From: Leptolyngbya sp. BL0902
GTDB taxonomy: Bacteria; Cyanobacteriota; Cyanobacteriia; Phormidesmidales; Phormidesmidaceae
Length of the DNA: 64,000 bases
Assembly: GCF_016403105.1 (NCBI RefSeq)
Contig: NZ_CP046155.1
Span: forward strand, 1,364,001 to 1,428,000
Direction of reading: 5' to 3'
This document shows positions 1 to 7,858 of this stretch, piece by piece (positions within the stretch are counted from its first letter, which is position 1; every line of letters begins with the position of its first letter). The notes beneath the pieces were generated by a model that worked only from the letters and a program-made list of their open reading frames with translations, searched no databases and had not been told where the DNA came from. The translations under genes and the position numbers were made by a program.

Positions 1-675
1 CTACTGCAACTTCAAAATGCTTACGACAGTAACGCCTTTGCAACTTTACTCTATCAAGTTTCTGCTGCTGTTCGAGATAAATCAATAGATCAAATTCGTC
101 CAGTTTTTGATCACTTCCTAAAAGAGGAATTAACTCGTCAACGCTCTACTACGGTAACTGAGCCGTTTCAGTACGCTTTTTTCCGTAATACAGGCATCAA
201 TCTAAATATTCGATTTAAGCGCTATTTCTTCGCTCGAATTGAACAATTTCTTGCGAAGGAAACCAATATGAATATGAAGCACTCCGTTGAAGATCTAGTC
301 ACCAAGAGAGGTCACGTTAATGGTTTCCACGTCGAACATATTCTGTCTCATAATGACGATAATCTCAAGCTGTTTAACGGAGACAGCGATCTGTTTGAGC
401 AGGAACGTAACCGTTTGGGTGGCCTGCTATTGCTAAAAGGTCTAGACAATATCTCAAGCAGTAATGAACCCTACAGTGAAAAGCTTAAAACCTATGCCAA
501 TACTCTCTACTGGAATGAAACCTTGAGGGCAGACTCCTATAAATCCAAGTTAGATATGCAGTCATTAAAGAAACGTTACAACTTAGAGCTGTGTCCCTAT
601 GACTCTTTTGGACCAGACGAACTCAATGCTCGTCAAAAGTTACTCTACGAGATGAGCGCCATCATTTGGAAGTAG
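1..675 (+). CDS. GmrSD-type restriction endonuclease, C-terminal part (DUF262/DUF1524 family), 5' end outside window
   Basis: The reading frame is open from base 1 to the TAG at 673-675, so this is the last 224 residues of a longer protein. The tail carries the DUF1524 His-Me (HNH) nuclease signature: HVEHI near residue 106, followed by a conserved NRLGGLLLL block. In the GmrSD/DUF262 family this domain is the nuclease half of modification-dependent restriction enzymes, and the missing N-terminal half would hold the ParB-like DUF262 NTPase domain. Base composition is clearly more AT-rich than the rest of the window and codon use differs, which suggests horizontal acquisition. Family assignment is good; DNA target and activity are unknown. 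Confidence 0.8.
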   Translation, partial: LLQLQNAYDSNAFATLLYQVSAAVRDKSIDQIRPVFDHFLKEELTRQRSTTVTEPFQYAFFRNTGINLNIRFKRYFFARIEQFLAKETNMNMKHSVEDLVTKRGHVNGFHVEHILSHNDDNLKLFNGDSDLFEQERNRLGGLLLLKGLDNISSSNEPYSEKLKTYANTLYWNETLRADSYKSKLDMQSLKKRYNLELCPYDSFGPDELNARQKLLYEMSAIIWK

Positions 676-726
676 GAAGAGATGGTATCTCTAACAGCAT
701 CTGGTTATCTACTATCAGAAGTACGG

Positions 727-1059
727 CTAGCCCTCCGCCGAAAGGGTGAGCAAAAAGGCGAGGTTGGTGGTGGCTTCTAGGGCGTGGGGGGCATTGGCCA
801 GCATCAGCACAAACATACCGGGTTCTAGGGCAATGGGTTGGCCCTCTAGGGTGAGGGTGCCGCTGCCGGAGATTACATTCACCGTGGCGTTGCGGGTGGA
901 GGTGTGTTCTGAGATTTCCGTCCCCGCCGCTAGGCAAAAGAGGGTGTATTGGCAGGTGGCATCTTTCCACAGCACCTTACTGAGCACACCGGATTCGGGA
1001 AACTCTAGGTGATCGTGGAGTTGCAGGGTGGTGGTGGGTGGGGTGATGAGGGTGGACAT
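727..1059 (-). CDS. small cupin-fold protein
   Basis: A 110-residue protein with a single cupin beta-barrel pattern: SEHTSTRNATVNVISGSG (motif 1, around residues 50-68) and the motif-2-like GMFVLMLANAPHAL (around 80-94), with His in both. Such proteins bind a metal or small ligand, and the substrate cannot be read from the sequence. It lies on the same strand downstream of glbN and norB and may be co-transcribed with them, although heptad repeats separate it from glbN. A stress or NO-linked role is inference from this position only. Confidence 0.75.
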   Translation of the reverse strand: MSTLITPPTTTLQLHDHLEFPESGVLSKVLWKDATCQYTLFCLAAGTEISEHTSTRNATVNVISGSGTLTLEGQPIALEPGMFVLMLANAPHALEATTNLAFLLTLSAEG

Positions 1060-1060
1060 G

Positions 1061-1097
1061 GGGAGAGTAGGGAGTGGGGAATAGGGAGTGGGGAGTT
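1061..1097. repeat. short tandem heptad repeat (STRR type)
   Basis: About four to five copies of a G-rich 7-mer of the form GGGAGTG/GGGAATA/GGGAGTT lie between the cupin gene and glbN. The unit resembles the heptads at 54937-54999 and, on the other strand, 31860-31895. Short tandemly repeated heptamers of this kind are well known in intergenic regions of filamentous cyanobacteria. Confidence 0.75.
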
Positions 1098-1141
1098 GGT
1101 CTAGATCCCCAGTTTCTACGGGAAATTGGGGATCTGATGGC

Positions 1142-1516
1142 TTACTGGTTCAACACATCGCGCTTGTGGGCGGGGGCGGCGGCAATGGCGGCGACCTGGG
1201 CGCGGAGTTCCTCAGAAACGCCGATTTCTTCGAGGGTGATCATCAAATCTTCGGCCACGGCATTGAAGTGATCGCTGTTGAGGCCGTGCTGCTGCACCAG
1301 GGCTTGATGGGCCTCGCGCATGTAGCGGCCATCGTACTTATCGGTGCCGCCAAAGGCGTAGGTGAGGAAGGCTTTTTGGTGCGCCCGCTGTTTCACCATG
1401 TCCACATTGGCGAAAAAGTGCTTAATGCGGTCATCCTGAAGCACCCGTTCATAGAACTTATCCACGGCGAGATCCACCGCCGCTGCACCGCCGAGTTGGT
1501 CAAATAAAGTCGTCAT
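1142..1516 (-). CDS. glbN: group 1 truncated hemoglobin
   Basis: A 124-residue TrHb1, the same length as Synechocystis GlbN and very similar to it. Key heme residues are present: Tyr22 (B10), Gln43 and His46 in the E helix, proximal His70 (F8), and His117 near the C-terminus in the APAHKRDV segment. In Synechocystis, His46 is the sixth ligand and His117 forms a covalent bond to the heme vinyl group, so the same bis-His, covalently attached heme is expected here. TrHb1 proteins detoxify NO and reactive nitrogen species. The gene follows norB by about 100 bp on the same strand, which supports a nitrosative-stress role and possible co-transcription. Confidence 0.95.
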   Translation of the reverse strand: MTTLFDQLGGAAAVDLAVDKFYERVLQDDRIKHFFANVDMVKQRAHQKAFLTYAFGGTDKYDGRYMREAHQALVQQHGLNSDHFNAVAEDLMITLEEIGVSEELRAQVAAIAAAPAHKRDVLNQ

Positions 1517-1616
1517 GGGGTGTCCTTTGAATGAAGAAACAGTTTCTGGGGTTAAAATCCCGATTTTTGGGCTAGATCCCCAGTTTTTCCATCAACCGGG
1601 GATCTCCAGCTACAGA

Positions 1617-3929
1617 TTAGCGCCCTTCAATCACGGGATGGCCCGGTTGGGGTGCGCCCAGTTGGGTGGGCTGGCGGAAGATGGCATAGACCGCCTGCAC
1701 GGTGAACAGCACCATGCCGATGGCCCCGATGGTAAACACCACATCACCGGGGATGCGCAGCCATACTGTCCACTGCATCCAAGGGGAGCCAATTACCTCG
1801 GCGCTGCGGGCATACCAGGTGCCGTGGTTGACGGACTGCATGAGCTGGTAGAAGCCGTTGGGAATCAGGCCCAAGATCATCATGGCCAGCAGGCCACCGT
1901 TGAGGCTCCAAAACGAGACCCGCAGCAGCTTCTCGTTCCAGGCGCGGTCGGGCACAATTTCCCGCAGGGCAAACAGCATGAGGGCAATGGCCAAGCAGCC
2001 GTAGACCCCAAACAGGGCGCTGTGAGCATGGATGGGCGTGGTGTTGATGCCCTGGGAGTAGTAGAGCACGATTGGCGGGTTAATCAGGAAGCCAAAAACG
2101 CCCGCGCCCAGAAGGTTCCAGAAGCAGGTGGCCAGGAAAAAGCGCAGGGGCCAGCGGTAGAAGTTCTGGGCCTGATCGGACATCCGCAGGGTTTTGACCA
2201 CCTCAAAGCCGACCAGCGTCAGGGGCACCACTTCCAGGGCGGAGGCGACGGCTCCCATGGCGGCGATGAAGGAGGGGGTTCCGGCAAAATACAGGTGGTG
2301 CAGGGTGCCGATGACGCCGCTGCCCAGGTAGAGAATCGTCGTTAAATAAGTGGCGCGGAGGGCCGAGGACTTTTTCAAAAAGCCCAGTTCGCTACAGAGG
2401 TAGGCAATGGCCACGGTGGCGAACACCTCAAAGAAGCCCTCCACCCACAGATGCACCACCCACCAGCGCCAATATTCCGCCACGCTGACGGGGGTGTGGT
2501 TGGTGTACATCAACCCAGAGGCGTAGAACAGCGGGATGGTGATGGCGCTGTAGAGGAAGAAGTGGTTTAGCCCGGTTTTGCTGCCTTCGGCCTTGAGGGC
2601 GGGACGCAGGGCGCGGAACATCAGCCACAGCCAGAACACCATGCCGCCAATCAGCAACACCTGCCACAGGCGACCCAGTTCCACATACTCATAGCCCTGG
2701 TGGCCGAAGAGGAAGCTGTTGTCTCCGGTGAGGATGCCCTGCACACTGGCCCAGGATCCGACCAGGGAACCGACCACCACCACTGTCAGCGCAATCAGCA
2801 GGGCGCTATTGCCCCACACTTGGCCCTTGGGTTCCTGCTTGCCAAACCGGGGGGCAAAATACAGCCCCGCCGCCAGCCAGCAGGTGGCAATCCAAAACAC
2901 CGCCAGTTGCAGGTGCCACGTCCGCGACGCCGCGTAGGGCAAATACTGTTGCAGGGGCAGACCGTAGAAACCGTCGCCCTCTACCGCATAGTGGGCCGTC
3001 ACCATACCCATCAGGATTTGTACCCCAAACAGCGCCATCGCCACGCCAAAAAACAGACTGGTGGCCTTTTGGCTGGGGGTAGCCAGACGGATGGCGGGCC
3101 GCTCGGCAACGATCTGCACCTCTTCCGAATCTTCCTGGGTGAGGTAGACAAAGAGGAACGCGCCAATGCTAAAAATCAGCACAATCACCGACACAATCGA
3201 CCACACCAGGAATTGACCGGGGGCCTGGTTGCCGATCAGGTCATCGTGGGGCCAGTTGGCGGTGTAGGAAAAGGGCGCATTGGGGCGCGTGGCCGAAGCC
3301 GCCCAGGCCGTCCAGGCAAAGAAGGCCGTCACATCGCGGATTTCTTGCTCACTGGTGAACCAACCGTCGGGGATAGAGTGAATCCGCGAACCGTGGGCCA
3401 GCAGGGTTTGGTAGTCCGCAAACACCTGCTTCAGCCCCTGCACCTGGGCATTGGTCAGCACCAGGGTATTGGCCTCGGCATCGTAGCGGTTGGGCTTAAA
3501 CTGCTCGCTCACCTGGGCTTGCAGCACCACCCGATCCGTCGCACTCAGAGCCTCCAAATCCGCCTGGGAAAAGCTGGGGTCGTTGGCATAGATCACCCCA
3601 GCGGTGGCCAGCCCCCAACGGTGCAGCACATCCGCCGTCCAGTCGGGCGCGAGGTAGCTGCCGTGGCCCCAAATGCTGCCCACATGTTGTCCGCCTCGGC
3701 CTAGGTAGGTGACTTGGCCATTTTCCACATCGGCGGCGGTAAAGATCACCTCATGCTGGGGCGATTCCACGATGGCGGGATGGGGGGGAGCGTATTTAGA
3801 AATGGCCGCCCCTGCCCCCAGCAACACGCTGAAGGTGACGACACAGATCAGCACCAGCCACACGGGCAAGCTTAAGTTTCTAAGTCGAGATCGAGCCTGG
3901 GCCGCGACCTCAAAGGATGGATTAGCCAT
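1617..3929 (-). CDS. norB: quinol-dependent nitric oxide reductase (qNOR, single subunit)
   Basis: A 770-residue membrane heme-copper oxidase-family protein that reduces 2 NO to N2O using quinol. It has the qNOR layout: a first membrane helix at about 20-42, a long periplasmic cytochrome-c-like insert without a heme CxxCH (about 45-235), then about 12 further helices. Heme and FeB ligands are visible: His339 (WHLQLAVF), His493 with Glu497 (HLWVEGFFE), the pair His544-His545 (LHHLYFAG), and His634/His636 (HAHSALFG). It lies divergent from a Crp/Fnr regulator with an FNR-like palindrome upstream, and glbN follows. There is no norC or norD, consistent with the quinol type, so detoxification rather than full denitrification is likely. 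Confidence 0.95.
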   Translation of the reverse strand: MANPSFEVAAQARSRLRNLSLPVWLVLICVVTFSVLLGAGAAISKYAPPHPAIVESPQHEVIFTAADVENGQVTYLGRGGQHVGSIWGHGSYLAPDWTADVLHRWGLATAGVIYANDPSFSQADLEALSATDRVVLQAQVSEQFKPNRYDAEANTLVLTNAQVQGLKQVFADYQTLLAHGSRIHSIPDGWFTSEQEIRDVTAFFAWTAWAASATRPNAPFSYTANWPHDDLIGNQAPGQFLVWSIVSVIVLIFSIGAFLFVYLTQEDSEEVQIVAERPAIRLATPSQKATSLFFGVAMALFGVQILMGMVTAHYAVEGDGFYGLPLQQYLPYAASRTWHLQLAVFWIATCWLAAGLYFAPRFGKQEPKGQVWGNSALLIALTVVVVGSLVGSWASVQGILTGDNSFLFGHQGYEYVELGRLWQVLLIGGMVFWLWLMFRALRPALKAEGSKTGLNHFFLYSAITIPLFYASGLMYTNHTPVSVAEYWRWWVVHLWVEGFFEVFATVAIAYLCSELGFLKKSSALRATYLTTILYLGSGVIGTLHHLYFAGTPSFIAAMGAVASALEVVPLTLVGFEVVKTLRMSDQAQNFYRWPLRFFLATCFWNLLGAGVFGFLINPPIVLYYSQGINTTPIHAHSALFGVYGCLAIALMLFALREIVPDRAWNEKLLRVSFWSLNGGLLAMMILGLIPNGFYQLMQSVNHGTWYARSAEVIGSPWMQWTVWLRIPGDVVFTIGAIGMVLFTVQAVYAIFRQPTQLGAPQPGHPVIEGR

Positions 3930-3999
3930 GGTAAAACGTTGTGATATGACAAAGCTTCCGACAACGCTTCCAGATTAAAAGATGGCTTCTGCGAATCTC

Positions 4000-4013
4000 T
4001 TGACCTAAGTCAA
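4000..4013. promoter_or_regulatory. FNR/DNR-like operator upstream of norB
   Basis: TTGAC-N4-GTCAA, with perfect 5-bp arms, matches the TTGAY-N4-RTCAA half-sites of the FNR/DNR/NNR regulators. Its centre is about 77 bp before the norB start. A weak TAATCT -10-like hexamer at 3972-3977 would put the transcription start near 3965, making the site centre about -41.5, the class II activator position. The likely binder is the divergently encoded Crp/Fnr protein. The site is seen directly; its function is inferred. Confidence 0.6.
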
Positions 4014-4129
4014 AAAAACCCTTGAGAGAATGTTAATTTTGCCTTTCCTCCGTAAAAATCAAAACTTAAAAATGGCGCGAAGGCCCACAGAATCAGCCAT
4101 ATCACGATGTAGCTATAGGCTCATGGCTG

Positions 4130-4159
4130 TTGAGAGTGAGGGGCTGGCTACGTTATAAT
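4130..4159 (+). promoter_or_regulatory. sigma-70-type promoter of the Crp/Fnr gene
   Basis: TTGAGA at 4130-4135 and a perfect TATAAT at 4154-4159 are separated by 18 bp. The start would be near 4166, giving a leader of about 77 nt before the ATG at 4243. Confidence 0.6.
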
Positions 4160-4160
4160 C

Positions 4161-4178
4161 TGTAACTAAATCATTACA
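4161..4178. promoter_or_regulatory. inverted repeat over the predicted crp start site
   Basis: TGTAA-N8-TTACA, a perfect 5-bp inverted repeat, lies directly after the TATAAT box and overlaps the predicted start site. This position suits a repressor or autoregulatory site. It is not the NtcA motif (GTA-N8-TAC), because the GTA and TAC here are 10 bp apart. Confidence 0.35.
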
Positions 4179-4242
4179 ATTCTTTAATTCAAAACATCTT
4201 GATTCTTGCCATTGAGCCTCTGCCCCCTATGCACAATTACCT

Positions 4243-4962
4243 ATGAGTCAGCAATCCTTGGGTCTCAGGGATTGGCTAAAAACGACGCTGATTTTTCGAG
4301 AACTCAATCCATCACAACTGCAAGATTTGGCCCACATTGCCCAACGTCAAAGGTTTTCCAAAAAAGCCGTTATTTTTGAAGAAGGATCCGAAGCAACGGG
4401 TTTCTTTGTGGTCAAAACGGGGCGGGTCAAAATTTATAAAACCTCTCCCAATGGCAAAGAGCAAATTCTGCAACTCTTTGGGGAGCGGGACTATTTTGCC
4501 GAAGTACCCGCCATGGATGGCCAGTGCTTCCCCGTTTCCGCCGCCACCCTAGACGCCTCGGAACTGCTGTTTTTCCCCCGCCAGGATTTTCTCTCCCTCC
4601 TGGGCGAGCATCCCGAAATCGCCGTGGGCCTCTTGGTCAGCTTCTCCATTCACCTGCGGCAGCTCACTAAAACCATCGAAGACCTCGCCTTCAAAGACGT
4701 GCCCCAACGGCTAGCCACCTACCTATTCGATCAATACGCCCGCTCGCCCCAGTCGGATACGCTGACCCTCGACCTCACCAAAAGCCAACTCGCCGCCACC
4801 CTAGGCACCATCCCCGCCACCCTTTCCAGGGCCTTCTATCGCCTCAGCCAAGAAGGGTTGATTGCGGTCAACGGCTCCGTCATCGAAGTCCTCAATCCCG
4901 ATGGCCTGCAAGCCTTCGCCCAAGCCCATCAGCCTAGCGACGACGAGGATCCAGAAACCTAA
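4243..4962 (+). CDS. Crp/Fnr-family transcription regulator, probable NO-responsive (DNR/NnrR-like)
   Basis: A 239-residue protein. The N-terminal cyclic-nucleotide-type beta-roll (about 25-130) has no cluster of N-terminal cysteines, so it is not an Fe-S FNR. A dimer helix follows (about 135-165), then a C-terminal winged HTH (about 170-230) with a recognition helix containing PATLSRAFYRLSQEGL. This resembles the DNR/NNR clade, whose members sense NO through heme, although the usual Glu of the ETxSR motif is Ala here. Divergent placement from norB, with an FNR-like palindrome between the genes, supports control of NO reductase. No clear Shine-Dalgarno precedes the ATG. The family is certain; the ligand is inferred. 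Confidence 0.85.
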   Translation: MSQQSLGLRDWLKTTLIFRELNPSQLQDLAHIAQRQRFSKKAVIFEEGSEATGFFVVKTGRVKIYKTSPNGKEQILQLFGERDYFAEVPAMDGQCFPVSAATLDASELLFFPRQDFLSLLGEHPEIAVGLLVSFSIHLRQLTKTIEDLAFKDVPQRLATYLFDQYARSPQSDTLTLDLTKSQLAATLGTIPATLSRAFYRLSQEGLIAVNGSVIEVLNPDGLQAFAQAHQPSDDEDPET

Positions 4963-5202
4963 CCCCATCGCTGCCCAAGGACGAGGATTCCCGCTCACAA
5001 CCTTACGACAGTCGGAAAAATTCTATGAATGCCCTGGGATGTTGGTAAGCTGATAATTCTTGTTTTTTGTGATCACACTTTTGGGGTCACAGGTTGAGTG
5101 ACGCTGTGGTTTAAGACGATCCTAGGTCTTGAATGGTCATAGAACCTGCGAATCCCTGTGGTCAACGCTTTTGTTATTGCAGAAACGCAACTGGTGGCAG
5201 GC

Positions 5203-6351
5203 ATGGACAACAAACTGATGCTGATGATTCCGGGGCCAACCCCCATCCCCGAACAGGTGCTCTTGGCCATGGCCAAGCATCCCATGGGGCACCGCAGCGG
5301 CGAATTTAGCGCCATCATGGCCGAGGTGACGGAAAACCTCAAGTGGCTGCACCAAACCCAAAACGATGTGCTGATTCTAGCCTCCAGCGGCACGGGCGCA
5401 ATGGAAGCGGGCATTATCAACTTCCTGAGCCAGGGCGATAAGGTGCTGGTGGGCAACAACGGCAAGTTTGGCGAACGCTGGGGCAAAGTGGCTCGCGCCT
5501 TTGGGTTAGATACCCAGGAAATCACCGCTGAGTGGGGCAAGCCGCTGAACCCTGACGACTTCAAAGCGGCCCTAGAAGCGGATACCGACAAGCACATCAA
5601 GGCTGTCATCGTCACCCACAGTGAAACCTCCACCGGGGTGCTCAACGACCTCCAAGCCATCAATACCCACGTGAAAGCCCACGGGGCGCTGATTATTGTG
5701 GATGCCGTGACCAGCCTGGGTGCTTGCTCGGTGCCCGTGGATGAATGGGGTCTAGATGTGGTAGCCTCTGGCTCTCAGAAGGGCTACATGATTCCCCCTG
5801 GTTTGGCCTTCGTCAGCGTTAGCGCCAAGGCTTGGACGGCCTACGAAACCGCGACTCTGCCCAAGTTCTATCTCGACCTTGGCCCCTACCGCAAAAACGC
5901 CGCCAAAAACACCACCCCCTTCACGCCGCCCATCAACCTCTTCTTTGCCCTGCAAGCGGCCCTGCAAATGATGAAGAAGGAAGGGCTAGAGGCCATCTTT
6001 GCCCGCCACGACCGCCAAAAGCGGGCCACCCGCGACGCGATGAAAGCCCTCAACCTGCCCCTCTACGGTGGCGACGGCTGCGCCAGTCCCGCCATCACCG
6101 CCGTCATGCCCCAGGGGGTAGATGCGGAGCAAATTCGCTCGGTGATGAAAAAGCAGTTTGACATTGCCCTCGCTGGCGGCCAAGACCACCTCAAGGGTCA
6201 AATCTTCCGAATGGGCCACCTAGGCTTTGTGTGCGACCGGGATATTCTCACCGCCGTTGCCGCCCTAGAAGCCACCTTGGCCCACCTGGGTTACAGCGAC
6301 TTCACCCCTGGGGCTGGGGTCGCCGCCGCCGGGAAAACACTGCTGGCCTAG
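5203..6351 (+). CDS. alanine--glyoxylate / serine-type class V aminotransferase
   Basis: A 382-residue PLP enzyme of the AGT1/serine-glyoxylate family, as found throughout cyanobacteria (often misnamed soluble hydrogenase subunit). It opens with MIPGPTPIPE, has the substrate/PLP loop SSGTGAMEAG (61-70), the cofactor Asp in VDAVTSLG (166-173) and the Schiff-base Lys193 in SGSQKGYM. It transfers amino groups to glyoxylate from alanine or serine, fitting photorespiratory glycolate salvage. The ATG at 5203 is preferred over the upstream GTG at 5158 because homologues start with MDNK-like sequence. It stands alone, and a 10-bp palindrome TGTGATCACA lies upstream at 5068-5077. Confidence 0.9.
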   Translation: MDNKLMLMIPGPTPIPEQVLLAMAKHPMGHRSGEFSAIMAEVTENLKWLHQTQNDVLILASSGTGAMEAGIINFLSQGDKVLVGNNGKFGERWGKVARAFGLDTQEITAEWGKPLNPDDFKAALEADTDKHIKAVIVTHSETSTGVLNDLQAINTHVKAHGALIIVDAVTSLGACSVPVDEWGLDVVASGSQKGYMIPPGLAFVSVSAKAWTAYETATLPKFYLDLGPYRKNAAKNTTPFTPPINLFFALQAALQMMKKEGLEAIFARHDRQKRATRDAMKALNLPLYGGDGCASPAITAVMPQGVDAEQIRSVMKKQFDIALAGGQDHLKGQIFRMGHLGFVCDRDILTAVAALEATLAHLGYSDFTPGAGVAAAGKTLLA

Positions 6352-6421
6352 TCCAGCCTCCATGGCCGACGTTAGCAAGATGGTAGCCAAGTGCGCCACG
6401 AACAAGGGGCTTAGGCTCTTT

Positions 6422-6457
6422 GTTCGTGACAGGTGCTAAGTTCGTGACAGGTGCTAA
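6422..6457. repeat. perfect 18-bp tandem duplication
   Basis: The unit GTTCGTGACAGGTGCTAA occurs twice without a gap, between two convergent genes (the aminotransferase and the EAL protein). Confidence 0.9.
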
Positions 6458-6472
6458 CCAAGCCTAGCTGCC

Positions 6473-7858
6473 TCAATCCTCTGGGTTATCCTGTGTTGCG
6501 GTTGGCCTAGGGGATTGGGCTAGGAGGGCTAAAATTTCGTCCACAGTCAGGGGTTTACTAAATAAAAAACCTTGGCCAATGTCGCAGCCCATTTCCTTGA
6601 GGATCTGTCGATGGTCTTCGGTTTCAATACCTTCGGCAATGGTAAGCAGCCCTAGTCGTTTAGCCATGTCGATAATGGAGCTAACCAAAACCCGAGCCCG
6701 GTGGCTAGTGCAGATCTTTTGGGTAAAAGACTGATCGATTTTGAGGTTATCGATTTCGCAGCGTTCCAAATAGCTCAGGCTAGAGTAGCCTGTGCCGAAA
6801 TCATCGAGGGCTACCTCAAACCCCGCTGCCCGACAGTCATCAATGGCTTGAATCGCATCTGCTTGATCTAGGAAAATTCGTTCAGTCACCTCTAGTTTGA
6901 GGAACTTGGGACTAATGTTGTAGCGATGGGTGAGGGCCAGCAATTTATCGCAGAAATCAGGCTCCTGAAACTGGCGAACGGAGATATTGACGCTCACAAA
7001 TAAGCGGTTGTTCGTGGCTTGATGCTTCTGCCAATGAGACTGAAACGTTTTGAGGTCGAGGCAGGCTCGTTCTAAAATCCAGTCGCCAATGGGCACAATG
7101 AGGGAGGTTTCCTCCGCTAGGGCAATGAACTGCTGGGGAGGCACCATGCCTCGCTCTGGACACTGCCAGCGCAGGAGTGATTCAAAGCCGACAATGCCAT
7201 TATCTGCCATGGAAAAAAGAGGCTGATAATAGGGCTGAAGTTCGTCGTTGCTAACCGCCTTTTGTAGATCAGACTCCAGCTTGATCTCCTCTAAAATTCT
7301 TCGATGTTGGGGATCCTTCACGTAGGCTTTTTCAGTCACCGCCGGAGTGGGCAACACCACATGGGAAGAATTCATGACGGTTTTGAAGTACGTATTGTAG
7401 GCGCGATTGCGGTGTAGCGAAATAGAAATTAGCAGTCTCACCAGTGGGTTAGAAGCCTCGATGCGCTCTGCAATTTGTGCGGCTGAAATGACAATGCAGC
7501 GACAGGGCCCCATGGCGCGGGCTGAGGCAGACCGTGGGTAATCATCAATGAGACCCATCTCACCAAAAATGTCTCCTGGCCCTAGGACGCTAAGCTGCAC
7601 CGCCTCGCTACCCGACCCCACAAAAATTTCGATCAGGCCCGACTCAATAATGTAGGCCGAATCAGAGGCACTGCCTTCGGTAAAAATGGTTTCCCCTTCC
7701 CGAAACAGCCGCACATTACAGTTGTTCGTTTGGGGTGGACTCGCCACTATCGGCTGAGGTAATCTTGCGGCCACCATGGCCTCCGGTCTTCGCGACGGGT
7801 CGGGGGAATCTATGGTAGGAGGGGAGGGGAAGGCGGAGGACGGAGAGACAGGCGGCAT
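6473..7858 (-). CDS. cNMP-binding domain + EAL phosphodiesterase
   Basis: A 461-residue soluble protein. A cyclic-nucleotide-binding beta-roll spans about residues 45-165 (LGPGDIFGEMGLIDDYPRSA is the phosphate-binding cassette), and a complete EAL domain spans about 205-450. The EAL metal and catalytic motifs look intact: FESLLRW (ExLxR form), EVTER, DDFGTGYSSL, KIDQSF and AEGIE. It should hydrolyse cyclic di-GMP to pGpG under control of a bound cyclic nucleotide, probably cAMP. There is no GGDEF partner domain. It is transcribed alone, with a long gap upstream. Confidence 0.9.
   Translation of the reverse strand: MPPVSPSSAFPSPPTIDSPDPSRRPEAMVAARLPQPIVASPPQTNNCNVRLFREGETIFTEGSASDSAYIIESGLIEIFVGSGSEAVQLSVLGPGDIFGEMGLIDDYPRSASARAMGPCRCIVISAAQIAERIEASNPLVRLLISISLHRNRAYNTYFKTVMNSSHVVLPTPAVTEKAYVKDPQHRRILEEIKLESDLQKAVSNDELQPYYQPLFSMADNGIVGFESLLRWQCPERGMVPPQQFIALAEETSLIVPIGDWILERACLDLKTFQSHWQKHQATNNRLFVSVNISVRQFQEPDFCDKLLALTHRYNISPKFLKLEVTERIFLDQADAIQAIDDCRAAGFEVALDDFGTGYSSLSYLERCEIDNLKIDQSFTQKICTSHRARVLVSSIIDMAKRLGLLTIAEGIETEDHRQILKEMGCDIGQGFLFSKPLTVDEILALLAQSPRPTATQDNPED

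Noticed and set aside
1515-2345. Long plus-strand frames opposite norB (also 2700-3704)
   Set aside because: They are antisense shadows of a strongly conserved NO reductase, with His/Gln/Gly-rich nonsense composition and no ribosome sites.
4162-4177. NtcA site in the Crp/Fnr gene promoter
   Set aside because: GTA and TAC are 10 bp apart, not 8, and there is no well-placed second -10 box.
5068-5077. TGTGATCACA palindrome upstream of the aminotransferase as a SyCRP1/CRP site
   Set aside because: CRP sites need TGTGA-N6-TCACA. Here the half-sites abut (N0), and the next TCACA is 14 bp from TGTGA.
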